A stretch of DNA of 64,000 nucleotides from Sistotremastrum niveocremeum HHB9708 (GCA_001630475.1 KV419394.1:744001-808000); one strand, 5' to 3'; shown: positions 42,637 through 54,804, counted from the stretch's first letter. The notes: generated by a model not told the origin, from the sequence alone. A program made the numbers and translations.

Positions 42637-43339
42637 ATGTCGCTTTCGAACCGACTCCCTTCTACGCCTACTTTATCTCAAAACAACACCAGAGATGCAG
42701 ACAAAGAGTACCTTGTCCGCCATTCTGCTCTCAAAGGCTACCAAGCTCTTTCTTTACTGGCCCCTCCGCTGTATGTCGCTCTGACAATCTATCGAAGAGG
42801 CCGGGCAAACTTGAGTGTCAATAATCTTCTTCGAGCAACCTGGATTTCAGGCGCAGGAGGTGCCTATGCTTTGTGATTTGTCATGAGATGTCTTGATTCA
42901 CCAACTGAAGGGGCCGTCGCCGGTGCTGGAGCGGCTGTAGGACGACTTCATAATGCAACCAATGAATCTTTGCAAGATAGGCGTCTGAGACTCTCGTACA
43001 ATGTATGCACGTTCATGTTGCTAAATGCCCCTGGATCTTCCCAATGTCTCACAGACCACTCAAATCCGTACCGATGATTACGCCACTATCGGCGGCGTCC
43101 TGGGCTCTGTGCTCTGCTCTGCGGTCTTTTGGAGAAGGGCTCGCATCGTCCACTGTGAGCGATACGCTATAGTTTCTGGTGTGATATGATGCGCTTACTG
43201 CGTACCTTGCGAGGCAGTATTGTTAGGTGGCGCTGGCCTTGGAACAGCATCGGGGGTGATCGTTCACGTTGCGCAAAGTTTGACTGAAGGCGAGCAAGTG
43301 AAACCAGAAGGTATGAGCGATATAGTGAAGTCCTCGTAG
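42637..43339 (+). CDS. Unknown small membrane protein
   Basis: Not recognised. Starts MSLSNRLPSTPTLSQNNTRD at 42637. A hydrophobic helix ALSLLAPPLYVALTIY precedes NNLLRATWISGAGGA. After introns come AVAGAGAAVGRL, the segment RTDDYATIGGVLGSVLCSAVFWRRARIVH, and (after an intron from about 43157 to 43221) LLGGAGLGTASGVIVHVAQSL, ending EGMSDIVKSS at TAG 43337-43339. Three or four Gly/Ala-rich helices with short basic loops suggest an integral membrane protein of about 190 aa, perhaps of mitochondria. Intact in frame. Confidence 0.7.
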
Positions 43340-43371
43340 TTATCATACTTGAACCCCAAAGACTTTGAGGA

Positions 43372-43384
43372 GGGGCTCAGCCCC
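43372..43384. terminator. GGGGCTcAGCCCC hairpin between convergent genes
   Basis: A 13-nt perfect inverted repeat in the 159-bp gap between two converging stop codons. A role in 3'-end formation is only possible, not shown. Confidence 0.3.
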
Positions 43385-43498
43385 ACTCAGCCCATTATCT
43401 TTGTAATATACTACATGTACTTTGCGCCACTCAGTCAATTATATTGTTTCAATCTTTGTCTTGGAAACTTTCAGGGCCACTCATGATCAAAACCATCT

Positions 43499-46033
43499 TT
43501 AAATTCTAGCTAGATCTTTCAGTCGTCCATCCACCGCAGGTGAAATCTCCAAGAGATTGGATTCTTCGCCTTTGTCGTTTACTTTTGCTTCGGGCTTGCC
43601 GTGCCTACAGGCTCCGCCATCGAAACAATCCACGAGACTGACGTTTTCTCGATTAGCCAACGCCATTGGTTTTTGGAAGTGACCTTTGGAGCGTCTTGTT
43701 TTATAACCGGAAGCTCCTAGGACAACCGAAGCTAAGGCGTGCAATCTGCGCTTAGATTTCGATTCTCGGCTATGTTTATGCCGTGCTCGAGTGAGCACTT
43801 GCGTGGTCTCTTGATGCATAGGCTCGGGAGTGTCTATGGTAGCCCTTCGTTTCATTGTATGGATGTATTGGGCACCTTGGAGGAAGGTGAATTCGGAGTC
43901 ACACCGACAGTGCGAATACTTACCGAGCAGGTATTTTCGCACAATCGCACTGAGCAGTTGTCCGTTCTCATCGTCAACAAGATATCGCCGGCCCGTCAAA
44001 GCTTGGAAGCCATCGTGACCTTGGGACATATACTCGCGGGTAACGATCTTGTATTGTCTGCCTCCATTTTGTCGGGGAATCTCTTTCAGCAGGGTATTCG
44101 GAGTTTTGGTGGGCTGCTCGCGCGAATCATGTGAAGAAACGCTCCCTTCGCTTTCTGTGTCTTCTGCGATATTCTCTTCCCACACCCCGAGAACGCGACT
44201 GCCGGGAGGTCTTCGAGAATCCCATTCGACTCTGAAGCCTGATATAACCGGGAAACGGCTAGGATTGGCCGAAATCAGGATGTCGAAGAGTACCAGCAGA
44301 CTTGACATACCCTTCTTGAGCGGGCCAAGTACTCAAAGACGACTCAAGAGCATCCCAGATCCCCTCTCCATCAATTTCGATAACAACAACGGGGTCTTCG
44401 AATGGCAATATTTCCAAGATGTCGCCCAACGTAATCTCACCTTTATTCCATGTCAACGAAATTGAAACATCTGTACGTGGACACACACCTGGTCCATAGC
44501 GTGAGTCGCCGCGGAAGGTACCCGCACACATGAACACTCCGTCAGAGCCTCCGCAACCTTGCATAGAAAGCGCATCATCATAGGCATGTCTTGCTATATC
44601 TGCGAAAAGATTTCCAGCCCCGGACTGAGAAATGAGAATTTTCAGTGGTCGAGACAATTATGGCTGACAAATAACTTCACCTCTTCCGTTCGGATGATTT
44701 CAGACCTCACATCGACAACGTTCAGGGATTTGCAGAGAGGTTGATTCATCGTCTTGGAGATGGTAGATAACAGATCTTTGAGTATAGCACCCAATTCTTC
44801 GGAGCTCTTCACCTCCGGGGTGCACACAATGCGCTCGCCTAAGATATGCGTATGAGCGTAATCGTTTCCTGAGAACGGGAAACGTACCTTTGATCGCCTG
44901 GATGACGAAGGATCTGACACTGCCGGGGGCGGTCTGCACAAGCTCAATATTCATCACACTGAGATCTCTGAAATCAGTGCCTGACTTGATCACTAACACC
45001 CCGTCATCAGCCTCGGCACCCAAAACGGGAAGTTGCAGGTCATAATTGGTCCACGAGGTGCATCCTTTCGCAACATAGTATAGGTGATCGTGACCACCGA
45101 AGATGATGTCGACTCCATGGGAGTTTGCAATGCTAGGATCTGCCACGAAAGTACGCGCTTTCAGCGCCTTTGCGAGTTCTATGTCATTGGGGATCCTAGT
45201 TTCCCTCAGGCACGAGCTTCACCACGTTCACAAGTAAAAATATACCGTGAATGAGTCAAGGCGATCACAAGATCGCACTTGTGAGGACCAGCTGGATCTC
45301 TCAGGGCCTTGGATAGTTTTAGGCCAACCTCGACCGGATCGATCCACTTGAAATTAGACGGCCATGAAGGTACAGTGGCAACCCACTCTCTGGAGCACTA
45401 GATCAATAGTCGTACTGGAATGCTGCACGTATCAAACAAACTTTTCGATTAATCCGATCACACCAATTGTGATACCGGCTTTTTTGAAAGTGCTGAAATC
45501 TCGAAGACCCTTGGGCACGCTCCCTGTCTCAGTGTCTTCTACGTTACTCAGGAGCCAAGGCTGTCGCCGCGGGTAAACAAAGTACACCTAAACGCGCCGC
45601 ACGACGTTCGAGACGACCACTCACAAAGGTCGACGATTGCACCAACGTTGAGAGTTGTGGATATCCAAAATCGAAGTCGTGATTTCCTGAAGCAAATTTC
45701 CAGAGAGTGCTTGGACTCCTCAAGTATATTACGCACCAGTCAAAGCTACATCCGGCGACAGGTAATTCAGAACCGGGACCATATGACTACCTCTTGTAAT
45801 ACTACTCTCAACACTGGGGCTGAAAGCATCTCCGCTGAAGAGAACTAAACCATCCTCCGGAGTTGGGCGATGGGCTTGCAGTAAAGTAGCGAATTTGGTA
45901 ACATCGATGGTCTCGCGCGTCCCGGGAAGTTTCTGCGGCGTTACTCGGTAGACTACAACGCGACGGTTAATGCGATGGCGCGAACAGGGCATCGGTTTTC
46001 GAGCAGACCATCGTTGAAATGAACAAAACGCAT
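43499..46033 (-). CDS. 5'-nucleotidase / UshA-type metallophosphoesterase
   Basis: Starts MRFVHFNDV at 46033, where an intron (GTCTGC..TTGTAG) splits the val codon; HFNDVYRVTP is the first metal motif. DGLVLFSGDAFSPS (second motif), then in later exons VDIIFGGHDHLYY with the catalytic/metal His residues. The 5'-nucleotidase C-terminal domain is read at FADIARHAYDDA, GVFMCAGTFRGD and ITLGDILEILPFEDPVVVIEIDGEGIWDALESSLSTW. A low-complexity basic C-terminal extension ends PAVDGRLKDLARI. There is no clear signal peptide, so a cytosolic enzyme is likely. Substrates may be nucleotides or other phosphoesters. About ten exons; looks intact. Confidence 0.87.
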
Positions 46034-46301
46034 GTTGGATAGTTCCAAGGGCTGGCTACACAAGATGGATGTAGGGAGAAAGGGGATGCAGACACGTGAT
46101 CAACAGTACAACATCCACCCCCAAGGGCCTATTTCGAGACGTGTGCATGGCGTGCATGTCACAGCACAAGGACGTAAATGTGAGGTCTCTGACTTCTGAG
46201 ACGTAGAGACGTGAGAGTGGTCAGCGCACTGAGGTGTGTTTATGTCAAAACTGGGTCTGGACGTATGTAACTGCAAAAATCCCGAACGTACCACATACTC
46301 T

Positions 46302-46544
46302 TCATAAAATCGCCTTTATCTTCAATAATTCCCTCTTCACATCTCGCGAAACTCCAGTCCACTCCTGATTTGGCACTCGCGGCTCGGTTCGGACATTGTG
46401 TGGCAGGCCAGAGGCTTCGAGATGTTCGAGCAGACTTTTATCGTCTTGCTGACGGGATTTGAAGTAGGCGATTTGGAGCTTTTCACCCTCAGCGAGACGA
46501 CTTCGAGGGATGATAGCCACGAGTCGGGTCAAGGAGGCTTTCAT
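46302..46544 (-). CDS. Small unknown protein (80 aa)
   Basis: Single exon, MKASLTRLVAIIPRSRLAEGEK to DVKRELLKIKAIL. Basic, with an amphipathic presequence-like N-terminus, which hints at mitochondria. The start is 90 bp from BMT2, divergently. Not recognised; coding status rests on its clean ATG-to-stop frame and the promoter spacing typical of this window. Confidence 0.55.
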   Translation of the reverse strand: MKASLTRLVAIIPRSRLAEGEKLQIAYFKSRQQDDKSLLEHLEASGLPHNVRTEPRVPNQEWTGVSRDVKRELLKIKAIL

Positions 46545-46634
46545 TTGAAGTCTACCAGTGAAGGAAGAGGATGAATATATTTCAGACTCAGCCCATGAGT
46601 GGTCTTGAACTGTCTTGACCGTCTTGGCTTCTGG
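46545..46634. promoter_or_regulatory. Shared divergent promoter, 80-aa gene / BMT2
   Basis: 90 bp between opposing ATGs. Confidence 0.45.
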
Positions 46635-47628
46635 ATGTCTAGGTTGCGAAAGAAGAAAACGCCAATCACCAAGCTCACCACTTCACGATCATCTTCAGCC
46701 AAACCTCAGTCCACCCGAGCTGTGATTCGTCAATTTCACGTTCATCTCAAAAAACAGGCTCAGGGGCAGACTCGCAATGGACGACCTGAAGCCCTCGGGG
46801 CTGACCTTGGAAGTCAGGTGGAGCAAGTCGGTGGCTTGCAAGAGTATCAAGAAATGTCAGTGCGAGGCCAAGGGAACGATCGTGGTGGAGGATGCGAGAA
46901 GGTCTTGATTGGCTGGCTCTTGGCTCGTGACCAAAAGGCTCACTGTACGAAGAGCGGGTTACGGTTACGGTGAGCTCTATGCTACACAGCTCGTTGTTCG
47001 ACGTTACATATCTTAGGTTGCTTGAAGTTGGAGCGCTTCTGCCAGATAATTATCGGTCATGTGCATCTTGGATTGACGTTACACCCATCGACTTGCATTC
47101 TCGACATCCTGCCATCCTCGAGCAAGATTTCCTTCAAATGGATGATGATTCAAACATGGAGAAGTGGGACATCCTGAGCTTAAGTTTGGTTCTCAATTTT
47201 GTCCCAGATGCTCATAAAAGAGGTACGAAACCCCTTTTCTTTCATCGATCATAAGCAAATGATCCACATCTACAGGTCGGATGCTCAGAAAATGCGCGAA
47301 ATTTCTCAAACGCGGTGCTTTCTTGTTTCTGACTGTCAGTTTGATAACTCTTCCTACGTTCATCGGGCCTGATCTATTGTGTGTTAATCAGCTGCCTCTG
47401 CCGTGCGTGCGAAATTCGCGCTATGTGAGCCTCGAAACGCTTGTGCAGCTCATGCACAGTCTGGGATTGGAACTAGTGGAAGAACGTTGGAGAGAAGGTG
47501 GAAAACTTGCCTACTGGCTCTTTTGCAAGATGGATAGTGAGGGCATCCATCCAGATGGTCAGCAATTCCGGACAAAACGAGTCTTGTTATCTGGAAAGAG
47601 CAGAAACAACTTCGCGATTTTGATGTGA
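46635..47628 (+). CDS. BMT2: 25S rRNA adenine-N1 methyltransferase Bmt2-like
   Basis: Starts MSRLRKKKTPITKLTTSRSSS at 46635 (a basic nucleolar-type N-terminus), then TRAVIRQFHVHLKKQ and GGLQEYQEMSVRG. One intron near 46972-47017 joins GLRLR to LLEVGALLPDNYRSC. The SAM-binding region reads SWIDVTPIDLHSRHPAILEQDFLQM and WDILSLSLVLNFVPD. A second intron (about 47224-47276) gives RGRMLRKCAKFLKRGAFLFLT, then NQLPLPCVRNSRYVSLETLVQLMHSLG. These are the Bmt2 family hallmarks. The yeast enzyme makes m1A at position 2142 of 25S rRNA. Intact; nucleolar by inference. Confidence 0.88.
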
Positions 47629-47950
47629 AGGGTGTATTCATGGATTTGGAAACTATTCTGTATATGTAGTACATAATTATCTTGTCAGTATGGGCGGTAC
47701 GATAAGATCCTGAACGGCTAATGTATGCGCTATCAGCGCAATAGAGTCGCAATAGACGCGAGGAGGAAGGCGTGATCGGGCCGCTTGCCTTTGCTTTCAC
47801 CTAATAGTCCACAAGCTATGTTCAACTAATTCACACACTTCACTTCACTTCACGATTCATCAGCTCACCAGTCCCGAGGAGCTGCACCAAGTCCACTTAC
47901 TAGCAATCATATCGAATCTCGGATCTTTCGAATCTTTCGAATTTTGAGAA
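47629..47950. other. Intergenic 322 bp (D-LDH promoter)
   Basis: Between tandem genes BMT2 and D-LDH. It has CACTTCACTTCACTTCAC-like short repeats around 47838-47853 and a pair of TCTTTCGAAT copies just before the D-LDH start. No gene seen. Confidence 0.5.
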
Positions 47951-50321
47951 ATGGCTTCTCTGAGCTCTTGGAGGCTTCGGGCTATTCAATCTGGTCGTCG
48001 ATTGATTGACCGCAGAGGCCACCCTTCTATGTCAACTTTGAAGCCTAGTACATCCAGCCGCCCTTCGACAAGAGCGTTAGCCGCCATTGGCATCTTTGGT
48101 GTCACTGCTGGGTATGCTTTGGCATTCGCGATGCCCGCAGACTCTCCCTTGTCTCCCAGATCGATACTCAGCGCTACTAGTACCCATCCCAAATATGCGT
48201 CAGCCAGCGAAATCAAATCGGCGATTGAGGAACTTCGAGCGATTTTCTCAGAGACAGATGCTGTTATAACAGACCAGGCACGATTAACCACCTATGGATC
48301 ATCGGACAACTCCTATCATTCTTCGGTGCCCCATGTCGTAGCAGTTCAAGTACAGAGTACCGAGGACGTAGTCAAAGTGATAAAAGTGGCACGGAAATGG
48401 AGGGTGCCGGTAACGGCGTATTCAGGAGCAACGAGTCTGGAAGGTCATTTTGCTGGTGTATGCTTCATTCATGCATGTCTTTTTCCATTAGGTCCTTACT
48501 CTCGATCAGGCACCGTCTGGGGGCATTTGTATTGATTTGAGTTTAATGGATAAAATCCTCAGTATCAACGGTAGCATCTCGTTGTCCTTCAACTCATACG
48601 GGGTTCTGAGCGCGTTTATTTGCAAGTGGATGACGCCGACATTATCTGCCAGAGTGGTGTTAGATGGGAAGACATCAATAACACCCTTCAGGAGAAGAAT
48701 ATTTCTCTTTTCTTTCCCGTCAGTGTACCCAATGCTCATATCATCCTGGGACAGGCTGACGTTGTCTTCGAATTCATTCAATATAGCTTGATCCTGGTCC
48801 TGGTGCAACTATAGGAGGTTTGGTCGATTTTTCAGGGTTAGGTTGCTGTCTTCTCACGTTCAAGCAGGCATGGTCGGCACAGGGTGTTCCGGCAGTGAGT
48901 ATTTCAGTGCGCACATCGTGTTCTTTACTCAGAGTTCATAGCAAACGCCGTTCGATATGGCACTGCTAAAGCGGAATGGTTTCTGAACCTAGTAAATATA
49001 TCCGATTGCGTGGCACGCCTGTTCCTCATTGGTAGACTGTGGTCCTCCCAACAGGAGAAGTAATCAAAACGCGACGGAGAGCGAGAAAATCATCGGCAGG
49101 TTTTGATCTCACGAAGCTGTTTATAGGGGCGGAAGGTGAGGAACTCGGGTCAACAAGTTTTAAGGAACCCGCTGTCCTGACGTTATATTTTAAGGCACCC
49201 TAGGAATTGTAACCGAAGGTAGGCAGAAAACTCGTCAGTGATCTCACAGATCCTGATATAAATGTGATAGCGACCCTAAGACTGGCACCCTTATTGCCGA
49301 CGCGTGTGGCGATAGCTCAATTTCCGGATGTCAACAAAGCATGTAGCGCAGTCCAAGAGATTTTGACCAGTCCCTACGGATCCCATGTTCGTACGTCCAC
49401 TTTTATGTGGTTCGCACGGCATATGCTAGATTCGTGCCCAGAATGCGTGGAATTATTGGACGATCATATGATGGCTGCCATCAACAAGGCTGGAACGATG
49501 GAGAGAAAATATCCGGCCAGAGACAGTCTATTTTTCAAGATCCAAGGTTCAACGGACTCCATCGCTCGCGCAGCCAAAGTTATCAAGGAAATTACTGCTA
49601 AACATAGTAGCCTCAAATTTGAATTTGCTGGTAGCGCTGCTGAGGCAGGAGAACTGTGGCAGAACAGAAAAGACGCGCTCTGGTCAACGCTCGCATCTGT
49701 CCCCGGCTCGAAATGTTGGACGACGGACGTCTGGTAATCCATCTCTCTGACCTGCGTATCGGCTGATCTGATTAGACGGCGCCTCAAGTGTTCCAGTGTC
49801 TAAATTACCCCAATTGGTCTATGAAACCAAGAAGGATCTCAAGGAAGCTAATATTCAGAGCACCATAGTGGGACATGTTGGAGATGTGCGTTCATCTGTC
49901 ACGAGCGCCAACGTCACTAATGATATCGGGTACAGGGAAATTTCCATGCGTTACTTTTATTCCGAGATGATGATGAGTTGGAAAAAGTCCGGCAAGCGGT
50001 ACATAGAATCGTTGAGAGGGCCCTTGCCTTGGACGGAACATGTGGGTGTCGATCTCTTCTGTATTGACGTTTTCCCTCATTGACTGCCGTAGGCACTGGT
50101 GAGCATGGAGTTGGACTAGGCAAAAGAGAGTACCTAGTGGAAGAGCTGGGAGAAGGAACGGTACACCTCATGCAGGCCATAAAAAACGTGGTCGATCCGT
50201 ATGGCTTGTTGAATCCGGGAAAGGTAACAGAATTTCCCTATACATACATTTTTTCCGTTGCTGAAAATACCCCCAGTTGTACCCAGATCAAACCCCAAGT
50301 TCAGCATCCCGGAACCATTGA
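47951..50321 (+). CDS. DLD1: D-lactate dehydrogenase (cytochrome), mitochondrial FAD enzyme
   Basis: Starts [22 protein letters not shown] (presequence), with a hydrophobic segment [20 protein letters not shown] fitting an inner-membrane anchor. The FAD-binding PCMH domain reads [74 protein letters not shown] and [13 protein letters not shown] across several introns of 40-70 nt. The C-terminal domain has VGHVGDGNFHALL (metal/substrate His) and [14 protein letters not shown]. The last intron joins NPGK to [14 protein letters not shown] and TGA 50319-50321. It oxidises D-lactate to pyruvate and passes electrons to cytochrome c. Every inspected junction keeps frame, so the gene is intact despite having more than ten introns. 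Confidence 0.93.
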
Positions 50322-50623
50322 GATTAGTGCCACCGAGAGACCAACTCGGATGTTCGTCCTTAAACACCTACCGTTGACCATTATTGAATGATTTTCTTGA
50401 TACGCTAACCGGAAGTTGGCCATGTGAGCATCTGTATCTCATGTAGCAGTAAAATTTAGCATTTTTCCATCGAACTCTATCGGGAATTTGTGAACTTCGT
50501 GGGACAGGAAGCGCCCGACGGGAAATGCCTCCGAAATTTCGACTTCGCTTCCTGCAAGCTTTCCAGCATCTCAACTGCAAGGGCGCGTTTGCGGTTTTAG
50601 TGTGTGGGGGATTTGTATTGTAA
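50322..50623. other. Intergenic 302 bp (NUC1 promoter)
   Basis: Between tandem D-LDH and NUC1; no gene or repeat seen. Confidence 0.5.
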
Positions 50624-51990
50624 ATGCCCGGCTCTACTCTTGCGCATCTCGCTGGCTTCGCAGCTGGTGCAGCAGTGGGTGCGTTGGCGGCCAATGCATT
50701 CAATACACGGAGAACCCTTCCTGCAAGCGTCCCCGCTGTTGTGGAGAAAACGCCAGAACATAAATTCCGTATCATCCAGGACACCAGCATCGCGAAAGAA
50801 GTTCTGAAATATGGGCACCCAGGTTCAAATTTTGCTCTCAGAGTACATCGTAGAAACTCAGGCATTGCGCAGGACCTGTGTCTGACTTGTTGACACGACA
50901 AGCTTATGTTGCTGCATATGACCGGAGGCTTAGGCACCCTGCTTGGGTACGCATGTTGCATATTTTGGACTTCCCTGCTCAATGGCCTTCGCATTAGACA
51001 GCCGAACACTTGACTCTTTCAAATCTCCGGCCAACCGACCCCTCCCAGAGAGAACGGGGTGATCGTTCCAAATCTGAATTCAAAGAAGACGAAAGTCTGC
51101 CTGCGGTCTTTCGTGCCACCCTCAAAGACTACTTCAGGAGTGGTTATGACAGAGGACATATGTATGGAACTTGTCATCTGATTGACTGGGTGTTTGAGAT
51201 GGTCATTTAGGGTCCCCGCTGCAGATGCGAAATCTTCGCAGGTCGGTCGAATTGATCTTTCATTTTGGTCCCGCTCATGCTCACACAGACGGCTATGAAT
51301 GAAACCTTTCTCTTATCCAATATAGCGCCGCAGGTTGGAGACGGCTTTAATCGACATTGTGAGCACTATACCGGTCCAGCCAGCCATACGCAAACTCAAA
51401 TTCTATAACAGACTGGGCATATCTTGAAGAATGGTGTAGACGTCTGACAGACAAATATTCGGACGTGTTCATATTCACCGTGCCCCTCTACCTCCCTAAA
51501 TTGGAAGCCGATGGCAAGTGGAGGGTTGTGAGTGATATTTTTGCACCCCCCCTTTTTGCTTTAATGTCCTCCTCTGTAGACGCATGAAGTGATTGGAAAC
51601 CCTCCTAATATCGCCGTCCCGACACATTTTGCAAAAGTGGTCCTCACAGCGAAGCCGGTATCGCCGAACCAGCCGCGCATTTTGGAAGTTGCTACAGGGG
51701 CATTTGTCCTCCCGAATGCCCCAATCTCTGATGAAACGCCTCTAGAGAAATTCCTCGTCCCAGGTTAGGATCTCGGTTGATTGAGTGATTTGGATCTTTG
51801 CTAAAGTCACTATTCAGTGGAGGCGGTTGAGCGTGCCGCAGGATTAATCTTCTTCTCGGAAGATGTCAAGCAGCAATCGAAGAATATCTGTCAAAGCACA
51901 AAGTGTGAAGTCATTGTCAGACGGTTCGATAATGCGCAGAAAAGTCTGCCTGCTAAACCGAGTAAACAAGTACCATTAAACACTCAATAA
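50624..51990 (+). CDS. NUC1: Mitochondrial DNA/RNA endonuclease Nuc1 (EndoG family)
   Basis: Starts MPGSTLAHLAGFAAGAAVGALAANAF, an N-terminal membrane helix, then LKYGHPG joined by an intron to PVSDLLTRQAYVAAYDRRLRHPAW. The core reads EHLTLSNLRP, FKEDESLPAVFRATLKDYFRSGYDRGHM with the DRGHM catalytic motif (His general base) split by an intron before VPAADAKSSQ. Next come TAMNETFLLSNIAPQVGDGFNRHYW (metal Asn) and FIFTVPLYLPKLEADGKWRV, THEVIGNPPNIAVPTHFAKV, AFVLPNAPISDETPLEKFLVPVE. It ends KQVPLNTQ at TAA 51988-51990, only 20 bp from the mL46 stop. It degrades nucleic acids in mitochondria and is implicated in cell death. Intact. Confidence 0.93.
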
Positions 51991-52010
51991 TGTAATACAG
52001 CATCTAATGC

Positions 52011-52933
52011 TCAAAAGTCCGAGAGCATGTCCCGCACAGCTTCCCAGTACTCTTTCGAGACAGTATCTTCAATTTCTTGTTTTGTCAACCATTGAAATTC
52101 AGTGTATTGGTCAGGGTTCAGATGCATCTGTCCTGCCAATATATGAAGCTTCAAGAAAAATAACTACAAGGGCCTCAGTATATCAATAACCGCGGAACAC
52201 GATGCTTACTTTAGTGCCAATGAATTCACTGGCTGTTCCAGATTCTGGAGTCTCTGTGAACCCGATGGGATGTCGACCGACAACCCAAGTATCAACGTTG
52301 GCTCCGCAGTGTTGCGACACACTACGCTTCGCAGCCTGTGGAATGTTAGGATCAATATATCCATGGATCTGACGGACATACCTCGTGAAGCCTCTCCCCC
52401 TTGTAAATCTCAGCTTCTGGGAATGCCCAGGGGCTCGTGCCCTTCGATGGCTTTTTCAACAACAAATAAAGGTTTCGTTCGCCCAGTCGATTTAGACTGC
52501 GCTTGTTGTTGTAGAGGTCGGCCTTCGCTCGACGTTTTTCTGGCTCGAATTCTTCCGCGAAATCCTGAGAAACCACTTGCACTGTGTCTTCATCTTTGGC
52601 CTTCTTCGAAGGCTTTCGATGGAAAAGCCAGTCTTCTCGTTTTTTCTCTTCCTCTGCGAACTGATTCTCTAGAGGCTCTCCAGGTTTGAAGTAGAAATCT
52701 CGAGGGAAGGGGTTTGACAGAGCGCGCGATAATCGATTTTGGTAGGCGTAGTAGGCTTTCTCAAATGAAGTCGGTGTTCTTGTCAGGATTGGCGCACGGT
52801 TGACAACCATGCCAATTTTGAGTCGGTGGGTGCCTGCATGCCTTACAGCGGGCAGCGCGGTCTCTGTGGCGAAACACCGTGCAAAAGTGGCTTTGCAGAC
52901 GGGAGTCGATGAAGTCGAAACGCGCCAGAGCAT
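52011..52933 (-). CDS. MRPL17: Mitochondrial large-subunit ribosomal protein mL46
   Basis: Starts MLWRVSTSSTPVCKATFARCF at 52933 (presequence). It continues HRLKIGMVVNRAPILTRTPTSFEKAYYAYQNRLSRALSNPFPRDFYFKPGEP, typical of mL46, then RNLYLLLKKPSKGTSPWAFPEAEIYKGERLHE, a NUDIX-like fold without the catalytic box. Introns near 52380-52330 and 52162-52210 join AKRSVSQHCGANVDTWVVGRHPIGF and FFLKLHILAGQMHLNPDQYTEFQWL; it ends WEAVRDMLSDF. A structural ribosome component in the matrix. It shares an 86-bp promoter with VMA13. Confidence 0.9.
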
Positions 52934-53019
52934 GTCGGCTCTGACCGAGTTTCCGACCGAGACTCAGGATAGCTCTTCAGGATTGCCCCTTACGCAGCGC
53001 AGCGCATAACTTCTCCGGA
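52934..53019. promoter_or_regulatory. Shared divergent promoter, mL46 / VMA13
   Basis: 86 bp between opposing ATGs, the shortest such gap in the window. Confidence 0.6.
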
Positions 53020-54728
53020 ATGGCTGCTCTCCTGTCCAATGCGTATTTGGACGATCAGTCTAGTAAGATTCGGTCCAAAGTTGTCCCTTGGGAGGTCAGA
53101 AACTCTCCCAAATCGCCGTTGCACCGCGCCTGAACAAGCTACTGCAGGGTTATCAACGAGCAGGACACATCACCTCGGACGAACTTGCTTTGATTCGCAA
53201 AGTGGACCGACAGCCCAGATCAAAGACAGACTCAATATTCTTGACTGATGGGCCAACCTACGCATTGCTGTATCTCGGCCTCCTCAAGAAGCTCGCTCGA
53301 GTGGATACTATGCAGTACATCCTCGTTCTCATCGGCGATGCGTTATCCGGTGCGTAGCATGATAGCCGTTGAGGACCCAGCTAACCCCAAGAAGATCACA
53401 CAGAACGCGTCAGGTTCTTCCTGAAAGCCTCTGAATCGGATTCAGAACTTCCCTACGGTCCTCTGGTCCAGTGAGTGTAGTGCTGTCTTCGCATCATCAT
53501 TCATTCAATGGACGTCAGTGCTTTGGACACCTCCGACGAGTTTGTGCAGCTCAAGACTGCTCAGATTCTCACAATATTTCTTTCTGCTTCGCCCACAATC
53601 AATCCTTCTATCCTCAAACCTTTTCTGCAATTCCTATCTACAACCCTTCAGGGCAGCCCTGTCAACCAGAAGAAACGAGATGTGACAGTTCAAAGTCTTG
53701 AGGCCCTCCTTCCTCAACCCGCTGTTCGCTATGCTGTTTGGAACAATCCTGCCCTTATACAAGGGTCAGTTCAGATTACTGTGGCTCAGCTTCCCATTGA
53801 CAAGTTCGGCTCAGTCTTGTGGCCATTTTGAAAGACAAACCATCACCACAATTATCGTATCAGGCGGTGTTTTGCTTCTGGTTACTCACATTCGAGAAGG
53901 ATATTGCGGAACAGATCAATAGCAAGTATGACATCATCCCCGTCTTAACAGAAATTGCACAGGAAGCGGCAAAGGAAAAAGTAATAAGGGTGGTGATTGC
54001 AACGTTCCGAGTACGTGATATGATCTTTACTTGTTGACTTTCGAGTTGACTTGTCTACAGAACTTGGTCAGCAAAGCTCCTTCGCAGAATTTGCCCTCTA
54101 TGTTAGTCGCCAAGCTCCTGCCGTTTATACGAAGTCTCTCTTCGCGTAAATTCTCTGACGAGGAGATTGTCGATGATATCACATATCTCAAAACGGAACT
54201 TTCGGAGAACTTTGAAAGTCTTACGTATGTACCTCGCATTTTTTACCATTCAGGCGGCAAAATCTTGAGCTCCCACACAGAACCTATGACGAATACACTT
54301 CGGAGCTTGCTTCTGGGCATTTATCTTGGTCGCCAGTCCACGAATCTGATACATTCTGGAAAGAGAACGCTGCAAAACTCAACGATAGAGACTACGAACA
54401 GCTGAAGTATGTTTCCTATACCAGAGGAGAAGTTAGACTCAACGTCCATAGATCGCTCATCAAGTTACTGAACGAGTCCACGGATCCATTAGTGCTTGCG
54501 GTTGCAGCCCACGACGTGGGCCAGTATGTCAAATATTATGAGAGAGGGAAAAAGTGAATGCCCAAACTTTCACGCGTCTGTCAGTACTAACTTTTACTTA
54601 GGGTTGTCTCCGACTTGGGCGCAAAAACCCGTGTCATGGAGCTGATGGGCCACTCCAGCTCAGATGTGCGATATCAAGCCCTCATATCAGTTCAAAGATT
54701 AATCAGCAATCCTTGGGTTACTGTATGA
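53020..54728 (+). CDS. VMA13: V-type proton ATPase subunit H
   Basis: Starts [25 protein letters not shown] at 53020. Armadillo-like helices follow: [108 protein letters not shown] and [19 protein letters not shown]. The C-terminal domain gives [59 protein letters not shown] and ends at TGA 54726-54728. Subunit H couples and regulates V1 and Vo on the vacuolar membrane. About nine exons, intact. Its stop is 76 bp from that of TRAPPC13. Confidence 0.94.
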
Positions 54729-54804
54729 CATGCGCGAAAGTCCATAGGCTGCATAAACCCCCATATTATATACGCACGCTGTGCGGGATCGTCCGAGACT
54801 ACAA

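Noticed and set aside
41937-42638. 233-residue alternative minus-strand frame over the acidic gene
   Set aside because: Ser/Arg/Leu-rich translation typical of a shifted frame through Glu/Pro-rich codons; the other frame joins cleanly to downstream exons.
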